Source of the DNA: an uncultured Clostridia bacterium
GTDB lineage: Bacteria > Bacillota > Clostridia > Christensenellales > Pumilibacteraceae
Assembly: GCA_947089425.1 (NCBI GenBank)
Contig: CAMUKG010000006.1
Coordinates: 62,001-126,000, forward strand
Length of the DNA: 64,000 bases
Direction of reading: 5' to 3'
Position numbers and translations under genes: made by a program. Positions 1 to 8,361 of this stretch are shown piece after piece. Each line of letters begins with the position of its first letter. Position 1 is the stretch's first letter. The notes below the pieces were generated by a model that was not told where the DNA came from, ran no database searches, and worked only from the letters and a program-made list of their open reading frames with translations.

Positions 1-270
1 ACGACGAAAGCGGGGTATGCCGAACTTTATCCGCTGTATATAGCCATTCCCGCAATAGCGTCGCTCTTCACTATGCTTTTCACTCACGAATGGCTCGCTC
101 ATATTACGGTGTTCGGAGTGTTCGGAGTGCCTGCGGGAATATTCGCGCTTCAAAGCGGCGGGAACGTTTCGTGGGCGATTGTGGGCGCGGCTCTTGTTCT
201 TTATGCGGGCTTAATAATGCTTATGCTTGCTCTCAAAAGAAGAAAGAAGGAAAACGAAAATGAAGACTGA
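1..270 (+). CDS. Membrane protein, C-terminal part (gene runs off the left edge)
   Basis: Frame 1 is open from the first base to the TGA at 268-270, so only the last 89 residues are seen. They contain two hydrophobic segments (roughly residues 10-45 and 53-76 of the visible part) and end in a highly charged Lys/Glu tail, as in an integral membrane protein with a cytosolic C-terminus. The start and any catalytic domain lie outside the window. An internal ATG at 73 is in frame, but the hydrophobic sequence before it continues naturally, so it is not taken as the start. The stop overlaps the start of the next gene by 11 bases, suggesting one transcript. I do not recognise the family. Confidence 0.6.
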   Translation, partial: TTKAGYAELYPLYIAIPAIASLFTMLFTHEWLAHITVFGVFGVPAGIFALQSGGNVSWAIVGAALVLYAGLIMLMLALKRRKKENENED

Positions 271-1693
271 AACTCGCAACTTAACTATGATGACAGACTT
301 GTATCAGCTCACTATGATGAACGGATATTATCTTGACGGGAGCTATCGCAACGAAGCCGTCTTCGACCTTTTCTTTCGCGCGAACGGGCAGCTTAATTAC
401 GCGATTGCGGCGGGGCTCGAACAGGCTGTCGAGTACATAAAGAATTTGCGGTTCGACAAAACCGACCTCGAATATCTTTCGTCGCTTGGAATTTTTGCGC
501 CCGCGTTCATAGAATATTTGCGCGGGTTTAAATTCACGGGCGACATTTATTCCGTCGAAGAGGGCGAAGTCGTTTTTCCGGGCGAGCCCATAATGGTGGT
601 GAAAGCGCCGCTTATCGAGGCTCAACTGATAGAAACCACTCTACTCAATATAGTTAGCCATCAAACTCTTATAGCCACGAAAGCGTCGAGAATAGTGCTT
701 GCAGCGGGCGATAAGACGGTGGTGGAATTCGGGCTAAGGCGCGCGCAAGGACCCGACGCGGGCATATACGGGGCGCGTGCGAGCATAATAGGCGGGTGCA
801 AGGGCACGAGCAACGTGCTCGCGGGGCAAATGTTCCGCATAGACGTGAAGGGCACTCACTCGCATAGTTGGGTTATGAGCTATCCGAGCGAACTCGAAGC
901 TTTCGAGGCGTTCGCGGCGGTTTATCCCGACAACTGTTTGCTTTTGGTCGACACTTTCGACACTTTGAAGTCGGGTGTTCCGAACGCAATCAAGGTTTTC
1001 AAAAAATTGAGGGCGGCGGGGCATAAGCCGGTGGGCATAAGGCTTGACAGCGGCGACCTTGCATATCTCAGCAAAAAGGCGAGAATAATGCTCGACGAAG
1101 CCGGCTTTAAAGACGCTATTATTTTCGCAAGCAACGACATAGACGAAAACCTTATAAGTCAGCTAAGGCTTCAAGACGCCAAAATAGACGTGTACGGCGT
1201 GGGCACAAAGCTCATAACGAGCCACGATATGCCGTCGCTCGGCGGCGTTTATAAACTTGCCGAAATAGAGCGCGGCGGAGTGCGCTATCCGCGCATGAAA
1301 TTCAGCGACTCCACCGAGAAAATAACCAATCCCGGTTTTAAAACCATTTACCGCATTTACGAAAAGGAGAGCGGCAAGGCTTTCGCCGACCTTATAGCGC
1401 TGTGCGACGAGCAACCGCTTACTAAACCGCTCACGCTCACCCATGCGGTTGATAGGTGGAAGAAAACCACGCTCGAAGATTACGAAGCGAGACGGTTGCA
1501 CAAGCAAATTTTTGCGCGCGGCAAATGCGTGTATTCTTGCCCGCCGCTTAGCGAATCGGTGAGCTTTGCCACAGCCGAATTCGGAAGATTTTGGGACGAA
1601 TACAAGCGACTCAGCAATCCGCATATTTATAAGGTCGATTTGTCGGACAAGCTTTACGAACTTAAAATAGGACTTTTGGAGGCGAATAAGTAA
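260..1693 (+). CDS. pncB: Nicotinate phosphoribosyltransferase
   Basis: Makes nicotinate mononucleotide from nicotinate and PRPP with ATP hydrolysis, the entry step of the Preiss-Handler NAD salvage route, in the cytosol. The 477-residue product opens with the family's typical MTDLYQLTMM segment. It then carries the THSHSWVMSYPSE stretch and the GIRLDSGDLAYLS phosphoribosyl-binding loop. The ATG at 260 is preferred over a GTG-type start at 227 because an AAGGAA ribosome site sits just before it and the family signature begins ten residues later. Length is normal for the family. The next gene starts two bases after the stop, so the two are probably co-transcribed. Confidence 0.95.
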   Translation: MKTETRNLTMMTDLYQLTMMNGYYLDGSYRNEAVFDLFFRANGQLNYAIAAGLEQAVEYIKNLRFDKTDLEYLSSLGIFAPAFIEYLRGFKFTGDIYSVEEGEVVFPGEPIMVVKAPLIEAQLIETTLLNIVSHQTLIATKASRIVLAAGDKTVVEFGLRRAQGPDAGIYGARASIIGGCKGTSNVLAGQMFRIDVKGTHSHSWVMSYPSELEAFEAFAAVYPDNCLLLVDTFDTLKSGVPNAIKVFKKLRAAGHKPVGIRLDSGDLAYLSKKARIMLDEAGFKDAIIFASNDIDENLISQLRLQDAKIDVYGVGTKLITSHDMPSLGGVYKLAEIERGGVRYPRMKFSDSTEKITNPGFKTIYRIYEKESGKAFADLIALCDEQPLTKPLTLTHAVDRWKKTTLEDYEARRLHKQIFARGKCVYSCPPLSESVSFATAEFGRFWDEYKRLSNPHIYKVDLSDKLYELKIGLLEANK

Positions 1694-1694
1694 G

Positions 1695-2414
1695 GTGGAA
1701 TTTTCGGTAACGAAAAAAGGATATTCGCCCAAAGAGGTGGAAGAATATATAGCGGCAATCAAGCGCGAATACGAGAGCACGATAGTGAAGCAGCGCGAGC
1801 GCATTCAAACTATGCTCGAAGAAAAGGAAGCCGCCGAGAAAGAGCTCGCCGCCTATCGCGAAAAGAGCAGTCAGATTTCCAAAGCCATAATGTCGGCGGT
1901 TGCAAAGGCGGAAGAAATAGAAAAGCTCAGCCATATAAAATACAATCAGGAAATAGCTCGGCTTAAAGCGTTCCACGAAAAATGGACGCAATACTACGAG
2001 CAAATTTTGGACGAATATCCGCTCGACGAACGTCTTGCGGGAGTGGGCGAATTTAATCGCCGCATGGACAAAATTTTGTCGCGCGTGGGCGACGAAGGGG
2101 CGGCTACGGCGGCTCCCGCAGTTAAAACGGTAGACATTGAAAATAAGCGCGTCGAGCCCGCAAAAAAGACTCCCGAAGCGCTCAGCCCGATTGAGAAGAT
2201 AGGGAAGTATTTCGAAAGCGAAAAAGAACATGAAGAAGAAAAAGCTCCCGAGCCGCGGCTTTCGCCGTTAGAGCGTGCCCGCCAAACTATGACGGCTACC
2301 GTTCCCGCGCAAAAGAAAGATTACGCCGACCGCAGTCCGTCGGGCTTTTCGTTCGAGGAAGCTCTCAATCCGACGGAGGATTTGGAGTCTATTCTCAAAG
2401 ACTTAGGTCTATAA
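1695..2414 (+). CDS. DivIVA-domain coiled-coil protein
   Basis: The 239-residue protein begins with a DivIVA-type N-terminus (SVTKKGYSPKEVEEYI), the short motif that binds curved membrane in DivIVA and GpsB. A long charged coiled coil follows (about residues 20-95), then a Pro/Glu/Lys-rich low-complexity tail ending in a small acidic segment. DivIVA proteins act as scaffolds at division septa and poles; the partner here cannot be read from sequence. The start is a GTG two bases after the pncB stop, with a GGAGG site inside the end of pncB. A dispersed repeat begins right after its stop. Confidence 0.8.
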   Translation: MEFSVTKKGYSPKEVEEYIAAIKREYESTIVKQRERIQTMLEEKEAAEKELAAYREKSSQISKAIMSAVAKAEEIEKLSHIKYNQEIARLKAFHEKWTQYYEQILDEYPLDERLAGVGEFNRRMDKILSRVGDEGAATAAPAVKTVDIENKRVEPAKKTPEALSPIEKIGKYFESEKEHEEEKAPEPRLSPLERARQTMTATVPAQKKDYADRSPSGFSFEEALNPTEDLESILKDLGL

Positions 2415-2416
2415 GC

Positions 2417-2516
2417 TGTCGTCCAAGCGCAAATCGGCGCTACGCTGACGCTTGCTTAACCCGATTTGGGCGAACTTGATAAGGAGTCCTTTCGCGGTAC
2501 ACGCCCGCGAAAGTCG
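2417..2516. repeat. Dispersed two-hairpin repeat, copy 1
   Basis: This stretch of about 100 bases follows the divIVA-like stop. Its first stem pairs TCGTCC and AAATCGG (2419-2436) with CCGATTTGGGCGA (2461-2473), with a six-base bulge on the left arm. Its second stem is a perfect 9-bp hairpin, CTTTCGCGG (2489-2497) with CCGCGAAAG (2505-2513). A second copy lies at 8174-8283 with a compensatory base change in the first stem. Bases 2517-2642 after it are GC-rich; I see nothing else recognisable there. Confidence 0.75.
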
Positions 2517-2642
2517 GATTCGGCGGCGCATACGGGCACATATAGGCGCTACGTTCGGCACGCCGACTCGGTTGCGTATGTGTGAAATACGCGCCCTCAT
2601 CGGCGAGCCGACTGTTGCCGCTCTCCGCACCGCCTAACTTTT

Positions 2643-2725
2643 GTCATTGCGAGAGAGTGAAACAAGCGAAGCATTCTCAAACATGGAGCAGAGATTGCCG
2701 CGTCGCTTTGCGGCTCCTCGCAATT
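2643..2725. repeat. Palindromic GTCATTGCGAG-type repeat unit
   Basis: The unit begins GTCATTGCGAG and its ends are inverted copies: ATTGCGAG at 2646-2653 and CTCGCAAT at 2717-2724. Between them are the paired half-motifs GCGAAGCATTCTC and GAGATTGCCGCG. This layout matches a short intergenic palindromic repeat common in many bacterial genomes. A half-unit of the same type is at 8324-8344, again just after a copy of the two-hairpin repeat. Confidence 0.6.
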
Positions 2726-2738
2726 TATAAAACCAATT

Positions 2739-2766
2739 AAAAAGCGCGCTTATTAGCGCGCTTTTT
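2739..2766. terminator. Bidirectional rho-independent terminator
   Basis: A perfect 12-bp stem, AAAAAGCGCGCT with AGCGCGCTTTTT, has a TATT loop. A-tract and T-tract flank it on both sides, so it can stop transcripts from the plus-strand divIVA-like gene and from the convergent minus-strand EFR1 gene. Confidence 0.85.
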
Positions 2767-2771
2767 GTGTT

Positions 2772-3668
2772 TCAGTTTGCTTTTTTCTGTTCGGAGTTAA
2801 TTTTTTCTTCCGCCTCGCGGAAATAGCGGTTATACGCCTTTTTGCAATAGTTTGCGTGTTTATCGGGCAAAGCGGGCGCGTTGGAGGGAGGCATTGCGAA
2901 CGAATATGCGCCGTTCACTTTCCAACCGTTGAAAAGTCCTATTTTAATAGCGTTTTTGGGGCAGGTGAACGAGCAACGCATACACATTAGGCAATTTTTG
3001 CCGAACTTGATTTTGCCGTCGTCGGTTATTTTTATATTATTCGCGGGGCACGTTTTAGCGCACAGTCCGCAACGCACGCAATCGGAATTTACTTTGTAGC
3101 GTTTGCCGTTAAACCTTGCTCCCCAGTGCTCTATGCGCAGAAACCAAGCGAGTACGCCGCCCATAAACATGCGTTTCGCTTTTTTGGGCACGCCTTTTTT
3201 TATTTCGCGGCAATCGAGCGGTACAACCTTTTTTGCAACTTCCCACATGTGATATGCCATTTCGTCGGAATGGCGGAAAATGATATTATACGGCATTACG
3301 TACTGATATTCGTTGGTAACGAGAATATTGTGTTTTTTGAGAATTTTTATAAGCTTTAACGAAGAAACGTCGCTCATTCGCACGGGCTCGCCCGACGACT
3401 TGAAAACGAACGCGTTTTTCGGCTCGGTAAGCTCGGGAAGCATTCGGGCGAGCTTTAAGACGTTTGCGGGTGCGTTAAACGCGTGAATAGGGTAGCCGAA
3501 CCCGAGCATGTCAAAGTCGTTTAGATTCGTGCCGCCGAGTTTGTGCTCGATGTCGGGTAACGCTCCCATAACAACTTCGTCGCCGTTTTCTTCAAACGCT
3601 TTCGCGTATAAATTAGCTATCTTTTCGGTGTTTCCCGTTCCCGAGAAATAGAAAATCAAAACTTTCAT
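2772..3668 (-). CDS. EFR1-family flavodoxin-ferredoxin protein
   Basis: The 298-residue protein starts with a flavodoxin-like FMN-binding segment (FYFSGTGNTEKIA, residues 6-18). It ends with a bacterial 2x[4Fe-4S] ferredoxin domain, with cysteine clusters CVRCGLCAKTCP and CLMCMRCSFTCP at about residues 197-240. EFR1 proteins are small cytosolic electron carriers or transfer proteins of anaerobes; substrate and partner are not known from sequence. Its ATG overlaps the stop of the upstream SDR gene by four bases (ATGA), so the two are translationally coupled. A second, divergent EFR1 gene is at 34302-35093. Confidence 0.88.
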   Translation of the reverse strand: MKVLIFYFSGTGNTEKIANLYAKAFEENGDEVVMGALPDIEHKLGGTNLNDFDMLGFGYPIHAFNAPANVLKLARMLPELTEPKNAFVFKSSGEPVRMSDVSSLKLIKILKKHNILVTNEYQYVMPYNIIFRHSDEMAYHMWEVAKKVVPLDCREIKKGVPKKAKRMFMGGVLAWFLRIEHWGARFNGKRYKVNSDCVRCGLCAKTCPANNIKITDDGKIKFGKNCLMCMRCSFTCPKNAIKIGLFNGWKVNGAYSFAMPPSNAPALPDKHANYCKKAYNRYFREAEEKINSEQKKAN

Positions 3669-5194
3669 TCGCCGATTTTCTCCGCATGAGCGTTAAAGTT
3701 TTCGTCGTAGCTGTAACGCATGTTTTCGTCTTTTTCGTGAGAGTCATACCAAACGGACGCAAAAATCGCGTCTTTTTTGCTTAGGCGGTCGAAATCCCAA
3801 ACGTTTTCTCGGTAAATAGGGTTGTGCCAATGTCCCGCGCGCAAAACCGAATACGGCGTCGCGGTGAATTTTTCGCCGTCTTGCGTTTCCCATTCGAGTT
3901 TGCGATATAGGTCGCCGTTCTCGAAACTGTCGCAAAGCACTTTGCCGCCGTGAGCTTGCGCCACGCTTTTAAGGTCGTCCAAATTTATTTGTTTGTCCGG
4001 TTTATTAAAGTCGTAGCCGTAGAAAACAGGACTATCGTTGTCGGGTTTAATGTCGGGCGACGGGCGAGCGGGCAACGCAATATCTTTCCAATTTGTGTTT
4101 TGTAACTTCTCGTATTTTTCTCTGCCGCCGAAGTAAGCTATAAGGCGCGCTTCGTCGTTGTGTTTTGCCCAATAAGCGGGAGAGTTGTGGTCTTTTAACA
4201 GGCGTTTTACCGCAAAGTGGCGTATAATCGCTTTGGGCACTATTTTGCCCATTTTGTAAACTTTATGGCTGCGCAAAACCTCTTGCCAATAGTCGTGCAC
4301 GCTTTGTTTTTGGAAGTCGAACAAGTCGTTTAATGCGTCGCCGTCGGCATACCAAACGCCGTGAAAGTTGCGAACGGCGTTGTATCCGGGCTTAAAAAAC
4401 TGTTTTGCGCTTCCGCCGATAAGAGCGAAGCCGTCGTTTAACGTGTCTATGCCGTAGCTTCGGTTTATTGCGCCGCCCGCAATATTGTAGCATTTTTTCC
4501 AAAAGGAGTCGGGAATGTCGTTTGCCGCTTCTTTGCGCAAAATATTTCTAATCAAAATTCCGCTGTCGTGCGCGGTTGCCCATTCGAGCGGCGCGTCGAA
4601 ACAGGTGTGAAACATAAGCCCGTCGTGCACGTTGTCGGCGAGCATGTTGGGGTGGAGCATAGCCGTTTGCCTAAGCACAGCCCAATGCTTTATGTTGCTT
4701 TCGAGCACGCGAAACTCTCCGCGAAGTTTGGTTGCCGAATATATGTCGAACGGACTGACGAGCAACGGGTCGCCCACTCTGCCGAAGAGATGGGGAGCGG
4801 TGCGGTTTCCGTAGAGCGCCACAGTGGAGATATGCACGAGTTTGGGTTGCTTTTCGCCCGCTTTCTCGATTGCCGACACGAGCGCGTTCGCGCCTTTTTC
4901 GTTGCATTCGATTGCTCTTTCGGGCATTTGGTCGGATTTGGGCGGAATGACCGCTCCCATATTTATAACAATATTCACGCCGTTTATAAGCTTTGCGCAA
5001 ACGTCATCGTCGGACAGACTACCCTCTATTATTTGCGTTTTGGCGCGCAGTTCTTTGTGCTTTTTGAACAGTTTCTTCGTGCGCTTTTTGCTGTGGCTCA
5101 AAAGGTTTATTTTCTCTATATATTCTTCGTGAGCTATTGCGGCAATAGCGGCTTGCCCCATGTTGCCCGTTGCTCCCGTAATTGCTATTTGCAT
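3665..5194 (-). CDS. NAD(P)-binding extended SDR (epimerase/dehydratase-like)
   Basis: The N-terminal 300 residues are an extended short-chain dehydrogenase fold. GATGNMG at residues 7-13 binds the dinucleotide, HISTVALYG matches the serine-bearing strand, and YSATK is the catalytic Tyr-Lys pair. A further 200 residues follow (509 in all, against about 300-340 for simple family members). They are rich in Trp/Tyr and charged residues, and I do not recognise them. The start has a TTGGAG site upstream. The gene precedes and overlaps the EFR1 gene, suggesting that the carrier supplies or accepts electrons for this reductase, which is inference. A TATAAT-like -10 (5238-5243, minus strand) lies upstream without a clear -35. 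Confidence 0.8.
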   Translation of the reverse strand: MQIAITGATGNMGQAAIAAIAHEEYIEKINLLSHSKKRTKKLFKKHKELRAKTQIIEGSLSDDDVCAKLINGVNIVINMGAVIPPKSDQMPERAIECNEKGANALVSAIEKAGEKQPKLVHISTVALYGNRTAPHLFGRVGDPLLVSPFDIYSATKLRGEFRVLESNIKHWAVLRQTAMLHPNMLADNVHDGLMFHTCFDAPLEWATAHDSGILIRNILRKEAANDIPDSFWKKCYNIAGGAINRSYGIDTLNDGFALIGGSAKQFFKPGYNAVRNFHGVWYADGDALNDLFDFQKQSVHDYWQEVLRSHKVYKMGKIVPKAIIRHFAVKRLLKDHNSPAYWAKHNDEARLIAYFGGREKYEKLQNTNWKDIALPARPSPDIKPDNDSPVFYGYDFNKPDKQINLDDLKSVAQAHGGKVLCDSFENGDLYRKLEWETQDGEKFTATPYSVLRAGHWHNPIYRENVWDFDRLSKKDAIFASVWYDSHEKDENMRYSYDENFNAHAEKIGE

Positions 5195-5256
5195 TTTTTA
5201 CTTTTCTCCAATGTAAGTTTTTTCGTGCATGGCGGGTATTATACGCCGAACTACGA

Positions 5257-5289
5257 AAACGGTGAGGCAAATGTGTCGCCTCACCGTTT
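5257..5289 (-). terminator. Terminator of the Bce-type ABC operon
   Basis: A 12-bp perfect stem, AAACGGTGAGGC with GCCTCACCGTTT, has a 9-base loop. On the minus strand it follows the permease stop at 5333, and a short TTTTC run comes after it. It may also overlap the upstream region of the SDR promoter. Confidence 0.65.
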
Positions 5290-5332
5290 GATTTTATCAC
5301 AAAGAGAAAACTTTTGCAACAAAATTATGCTA

Positions 5333-7291
5333 TTATGCTTTTATTACCGTTCGTTTTGTGAGCAAATAAGTTGCGGTAAAGTATAGAACGTAGAGCGCCG
5401 ACATGACGAGAGCGATTAGTCCCGCCGTCGCGATAGGTCGACTCGTCGCGCTTATAAGACCGCTCAAATTCACTATTTGCGTACAAATGAGACCTGCGGG
5501 AATGCTCAGCAGAACGGGGAGCGCGAACGGTAAAAAGAAGAATGCAAACGTTTGTTTAAGCAGCGTCCGCGACTGTTCGCGCTTGCTCGCCCCGAGCTTA
5601 AACAAAGTGTCGTAGCGCAATTTGTCTTCCGATACGCCCGACAGCGTTTTGAGCGCGAGAATAGCCATTGCCATAAACACGAACACAACCGCAATATAGA
5701 GGGCGCTCACAACGAACACGGCGTTTCCGGCTCCGTAAACAAGACGTCCGTACTCTTTTATTTGAAAATCGCATCGCATAAACGTGTAATCTCCGAATGT
5801 GGACGTTTTTTGGTAGCTCAATTCTTCGCGCATTGCCATCGCGTCGAATTTGCCGTCCTTCAAGTCGAAAATCACGCAATCGCTTTCGGGAACCATATTT
5901 AATATTGCGCCGTCGGGAACCACAGCTTGAAAATAGCAAGGAGCGAGAGGGGAAACGTCGGCAAATCCTTTAAAAGCAAGCGAAGTGCCGTTCGCGTCGA
6001 TTACGGCGTTTGAAAAGTCGAACGATTTAATGAAATTGCTTTCGGGAATTATTTTAAATCCGCCGTTTAGCTCTATCGGAGCAAAGCCGAGAGCGCCGTA
6101 AACGCGATTGAAATCGCTTTCCGATATAAACGTGTCGTATAGGCTTTCGTAACCGCTACCCGACCACTTGGTGAAACTGTGCAAATACGAGTTTTGCGAG
6201 GTGTAAAAATCAAAATCGTAGCGCTTTTCTATTTTTGCGTATTTGGATATAATTTCTTCGGCTTTATCCGCCGACACGGGAGAATTGCTCGTTTTATCGA
6301 TTACAGCGTAAACGTCGAATGGGAAGTTGCTTTTAATCATTTCTTCGGTGGCAATTTGTTGCGTGAACGAAACGTTCGCGCCTATAATCGCAAACGCGAT
6401 TAAAAACGAGAGCGCTCCCGCCATAACGGCGTTTGAGCTTAGCTTGCTCGAAAGAGAGCGCAAAGTGAAAGCGTTTGTGCCTCTGTTTTTAAACCGTTTG
6501 TTTTTAACGAGTAAATTCACTACGCTTTTTGCGAGCCCTGTGTGGAAGAAAATTATTCCCGCCGCCAAAATGAGTAACGACATGAATATGAGCCCGCTCG
6601 AACCCGCCTCGTTTTTAAATATTGTTTTCAAAGAATGAGAAAACAATATGCAAGCGGTTATTATCGCCGCGAGCGAAACGACCGTTACGGCAAGCCAAAC
6701 AGCGGGGTGACGCACATTGCGCTCTTGCTTTTTCGCGCCGTGCAAAAGATTATAGATGCTCACGCGTCTTAAAAACAGCGCCGAAGTTACCGACGATAGC
6801 GCGAACACGCCGAGCACAAGCGCTACGGTGAGCAAAAGTCCTTTCAAAGAGTAGGCGCCGAACGCAAATTCCACGTCCATAACGTTGGTAATCACAGCCA
6901 TTATGCCTTGATAGAACACGAGACCCAAAACTATTCCCGCCGCAAGCGATATTGCGCATAAAATGAGCGTTTCGAGCAAGAAAATGCAAACTATATTTTT
7001 GCGCGTCATGCCGAGAGTGAGATAAGTTCCGAATTCGCGTTTTCGTAGCTTTAACATAAAAGAGGTGGCGTAGCCGAGCACGAACGACACAATCAAAGAC
7101 ACAAGCACGGTAATGGCTATAAGTCCCATGCGCAACTCGCCTATGGTGTCGGCTTTCGCCATAAGATGTTTTTCGAAAATTGCGCTGTTCACCGCAAACA
7201 TGAGAGCGACGGTGAGCGACACCGTTATAAAATAAATCACATAGTTTCCTATTTGCCTGCGAACGTTGCGAACTGCGAGCTTAGACAGCAT
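5333..7291 (-). CDS. FtsX/BceB-type ABC transporter permease
   Basis: This is the 652-residue membrane subunit of a Bce-type ABC system, a family that senses and relieves cell-envelope antibiotics, usually antimicrobial peptides bound to lipid II. An N-terminal helix is followed by a three-helix FtsX core, more helices, and a large extracytoplasmic domain (about residues 310-520). Three C-terminal helices close it, giving about ten segments as usual. The ATG at 7291 is chosen over one 27 bases upstream because a perfect GGAGGTGAT site lies before it and typical BceB proteins start MLSKLAVRN-like. It overlaps the ATPase gene by 11 bases. The nearby kinase and regulator genes complete the module. 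The actual drug cannot be told from sequence. Confidence 0.9.
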   Translation of the reverse strand: MLSKLAVRNVRRQIGNYVIYFITVSLTVALMFAVNSAIFEKHLMAKADTIGELRMGLIAITVLVSLIVSFVLGYATSFMLKLRKREFGTYLTLGMTRKNIVCIFLLETLILCAISLAAGIVLGLVFYQGIMAVITNVMDVEFAFGAYSLKGLLLTVALVLGVFALSSVTSALFLRRVSIYNLLHGAKKQERNVRHPAVWLAVTVVSLAAIITACILFSHSLKTIFKNEAGSSGLIFMSLLILAAGIIFFHTGLAKSVVNLLVKNKRFKNRGTNAFTLRSLSSKLSSNAVMAGALSFLIAFAIIGANVSFTQQIATEEMIKSNFPFDVYAVIDKTSNSPVSADKAEEIISKYAKIEKRYDFDFYTSQNSYLHSFTKWSGSGYESLYDTFISESDFNRVYGALGFAPIELNGGFKIIPESNFIKSFDFSNAVIDANGTSLAFKGFADVSPLAPCYFQAVVPDGAILNMVPESDCVIFDLKDGKFDAMAMREELSYQKTSTFGDYTFMRCDFQIKEYGRLVYGAGNAVFVVSALYIAVVFVFMAMAILALKTLSGVSEDKLRYDTLFKLGASKREQSRTLLKQTFAFFFLPFALPVLLSIPAGLICTQIVNLSGLISATSRPIATAGLIALVMSALYVLYFTATYLLTKRTVIKA

Positions 7292-8045
7292 CGGTATCAC
7301 CTCCGAGCGCCGACACAACCGAAAGAATTTCGGAATAAAAATCGCGTCGTTCGCGATTGCCGCGCACGAGTTCGCTCCAAATTTTGCCGTCTTTCAAAAA
7401 CAGAATGCGCCGGGCGTAACTTCCCACAACGGCGTCGTGCGTAACCGTGAGAATGGTTGAGCCGAGCGCTTCGTTCATGAGTTCGAACGTTTTCATGAGA
7501 AGCTTGGAGTTTTTGCTATCGAGCGCGCCCGTAGGTTCGTCGGCAAGCACGAGGGAAGGAGACGTGATTATGGCGCGAGCGCAAGCGGCTCTTTGGCGTT
7601 GCCCGCCGCTTAGCTCGTGCGGGAACTTTTTGAGTTGGTCGCCAACTCCGAGCGCCGCCGCCACTCTTTTTAGCTCGCGTTCGGTGTGTTCAACCGATTT
7701 TTTTTGCAGATTGAGCGGCAACACGATATTTTCTTCTATGGTGAGAGTGTCGAGCAAATTGTAATCTTGAAAGATAAAGCCGAGCTTGTCGCGCCTAAAA
7801 GCCGAAAGCGCGTCCTCTCGCATATCGCACACGTTTTGTCCGTCGATTTTTACGTCGCCGGAACTCGCGCGGTCGATTGTAGCAATCACGTTTAACAGGG
7901 TGCTTTTGCCCGAGCCCGACGCGCCCATAACGGCAACGAATTCGCCTTTTTCGAGTTCGAACGAAATGCCGTCGAGCGCTTTTGTTACCACGCTTCCGCC
8001 GCCGTAGTGCTTGGTTATGTTTTGCACTTCGAGTATTTTGTTCAT
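7281..8045 (-). CDS. ABC transporter ATP-binding protein (BceA-type)
   Basis: This 254-residue cytosolic ATPase powers the permease encoded just downstream. Walker A is GASGSGKST (about residues 40-48), the Q-loop is FIFQDYNLLD, the signature is LSGGQRQR, and Walker B with the D-loop is LVLADEPTGALD, all intact. It belongs to the LolD/MacB/BceA subgroup. An AAGGAGGT site precedes the ATG. Upstream on the minus strand are a TATACT -10 without a good -35 and a 42-bp dyad, consistent with control by the adjacent response regulator (inference). Confidence 0.93.
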   Translation of the reverse strand: MNKILEVQNITKHYGGGSVVTKALDGISFELEKGEFVAVMGASGSGKSTLLNVIATIDRASSGDVKIDGQNVCDMREDALSAFRRDKLGFIFQDYNLLDTLTIEENIVLPLNLQKKSVEHTERELKRVAAALGVGDQLKKFPHELSGGQRQRAACARAIITSPSLVLADEPTGALDSKNSKLLMKTFELMNEALGSTILTVTHDAVVGSYARRILFLKDGKIWSELVRGNRERRDFYSEILSVVSALGGDTDAV

Positions 8046-8064
8046 TTTTTGTTTTTGTACCTCC

Positions 8065-8111
8065 TTATTGGGTAAGCACCGATATTTTTCGCGCTTACCT
8101 CAATAAGTATA
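8065..8111 (-). promoter_or_regulatory. Dyad and -10 element in front of the ABC operon
   Basis: TTATTGGGTAAGC (8065-8077) is repeated in inverted orientation as GCTTACC, one spare base, CAATAA (8093-8106). A TATACT -10 for the minus strand at 8106-8111 abuts it, and I find no good -35, as is usual for activator-dependent promoters. The dyad therefore covers the likely transcription start and early leader. It could be an operator or an RNA hairpin next to the ribosome site. Confidence 0.5.
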
Positions 8112-8173
8112 ACGCATAAAAGGGGAAAGGCGACTAACGCCGTCTTTCCGCTCTCTAACGGTTTTGTAATATA

Positions 8174-8344
8174 TATCGCCCAAACGCAAGTCGGCGCTAC
8201 GCTACGAGTAAAGCTCTTGCTTGCTTAATCCGACTTGGGCGAACTTAATAGGGAGTCCTTTCGCGGTACACGCCCGCGAAAGTCAATTTGTCGTCCAAGC
8301 GACTGTTTTCGCTCTATGTTTGGGATTGCTTCGCTCGCAATGAC
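8174..8344. repeat. Dispersed two-hairpin repeat, copy 2, with fragments
   Basis: This fills most of the 316-base gap between the kinase and the ABC genes. Stem 1 pairs TCGCCC and AAGTCGG (8176-8193) with CCGACTTGGGCGA (8230-8242). Stem 2 is the same 9-bp CTTTCGCGG/CCGCGAAAG hairpin as in copy 1 (8258-8282). The loop of stem 1 is longer than in copy 1. A truncated restart of the repeat (TGTCGTCCAAGCG, 8289-8301) and a half palindrome GATTGCTTCGCTCGCAATGA (from 8324) follow. The rest of the gap shows nothing else beyond the dyad described separately. Confidence 0.7.
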
Positions 8345-8361
8345 AATACTACAACGCTTTT

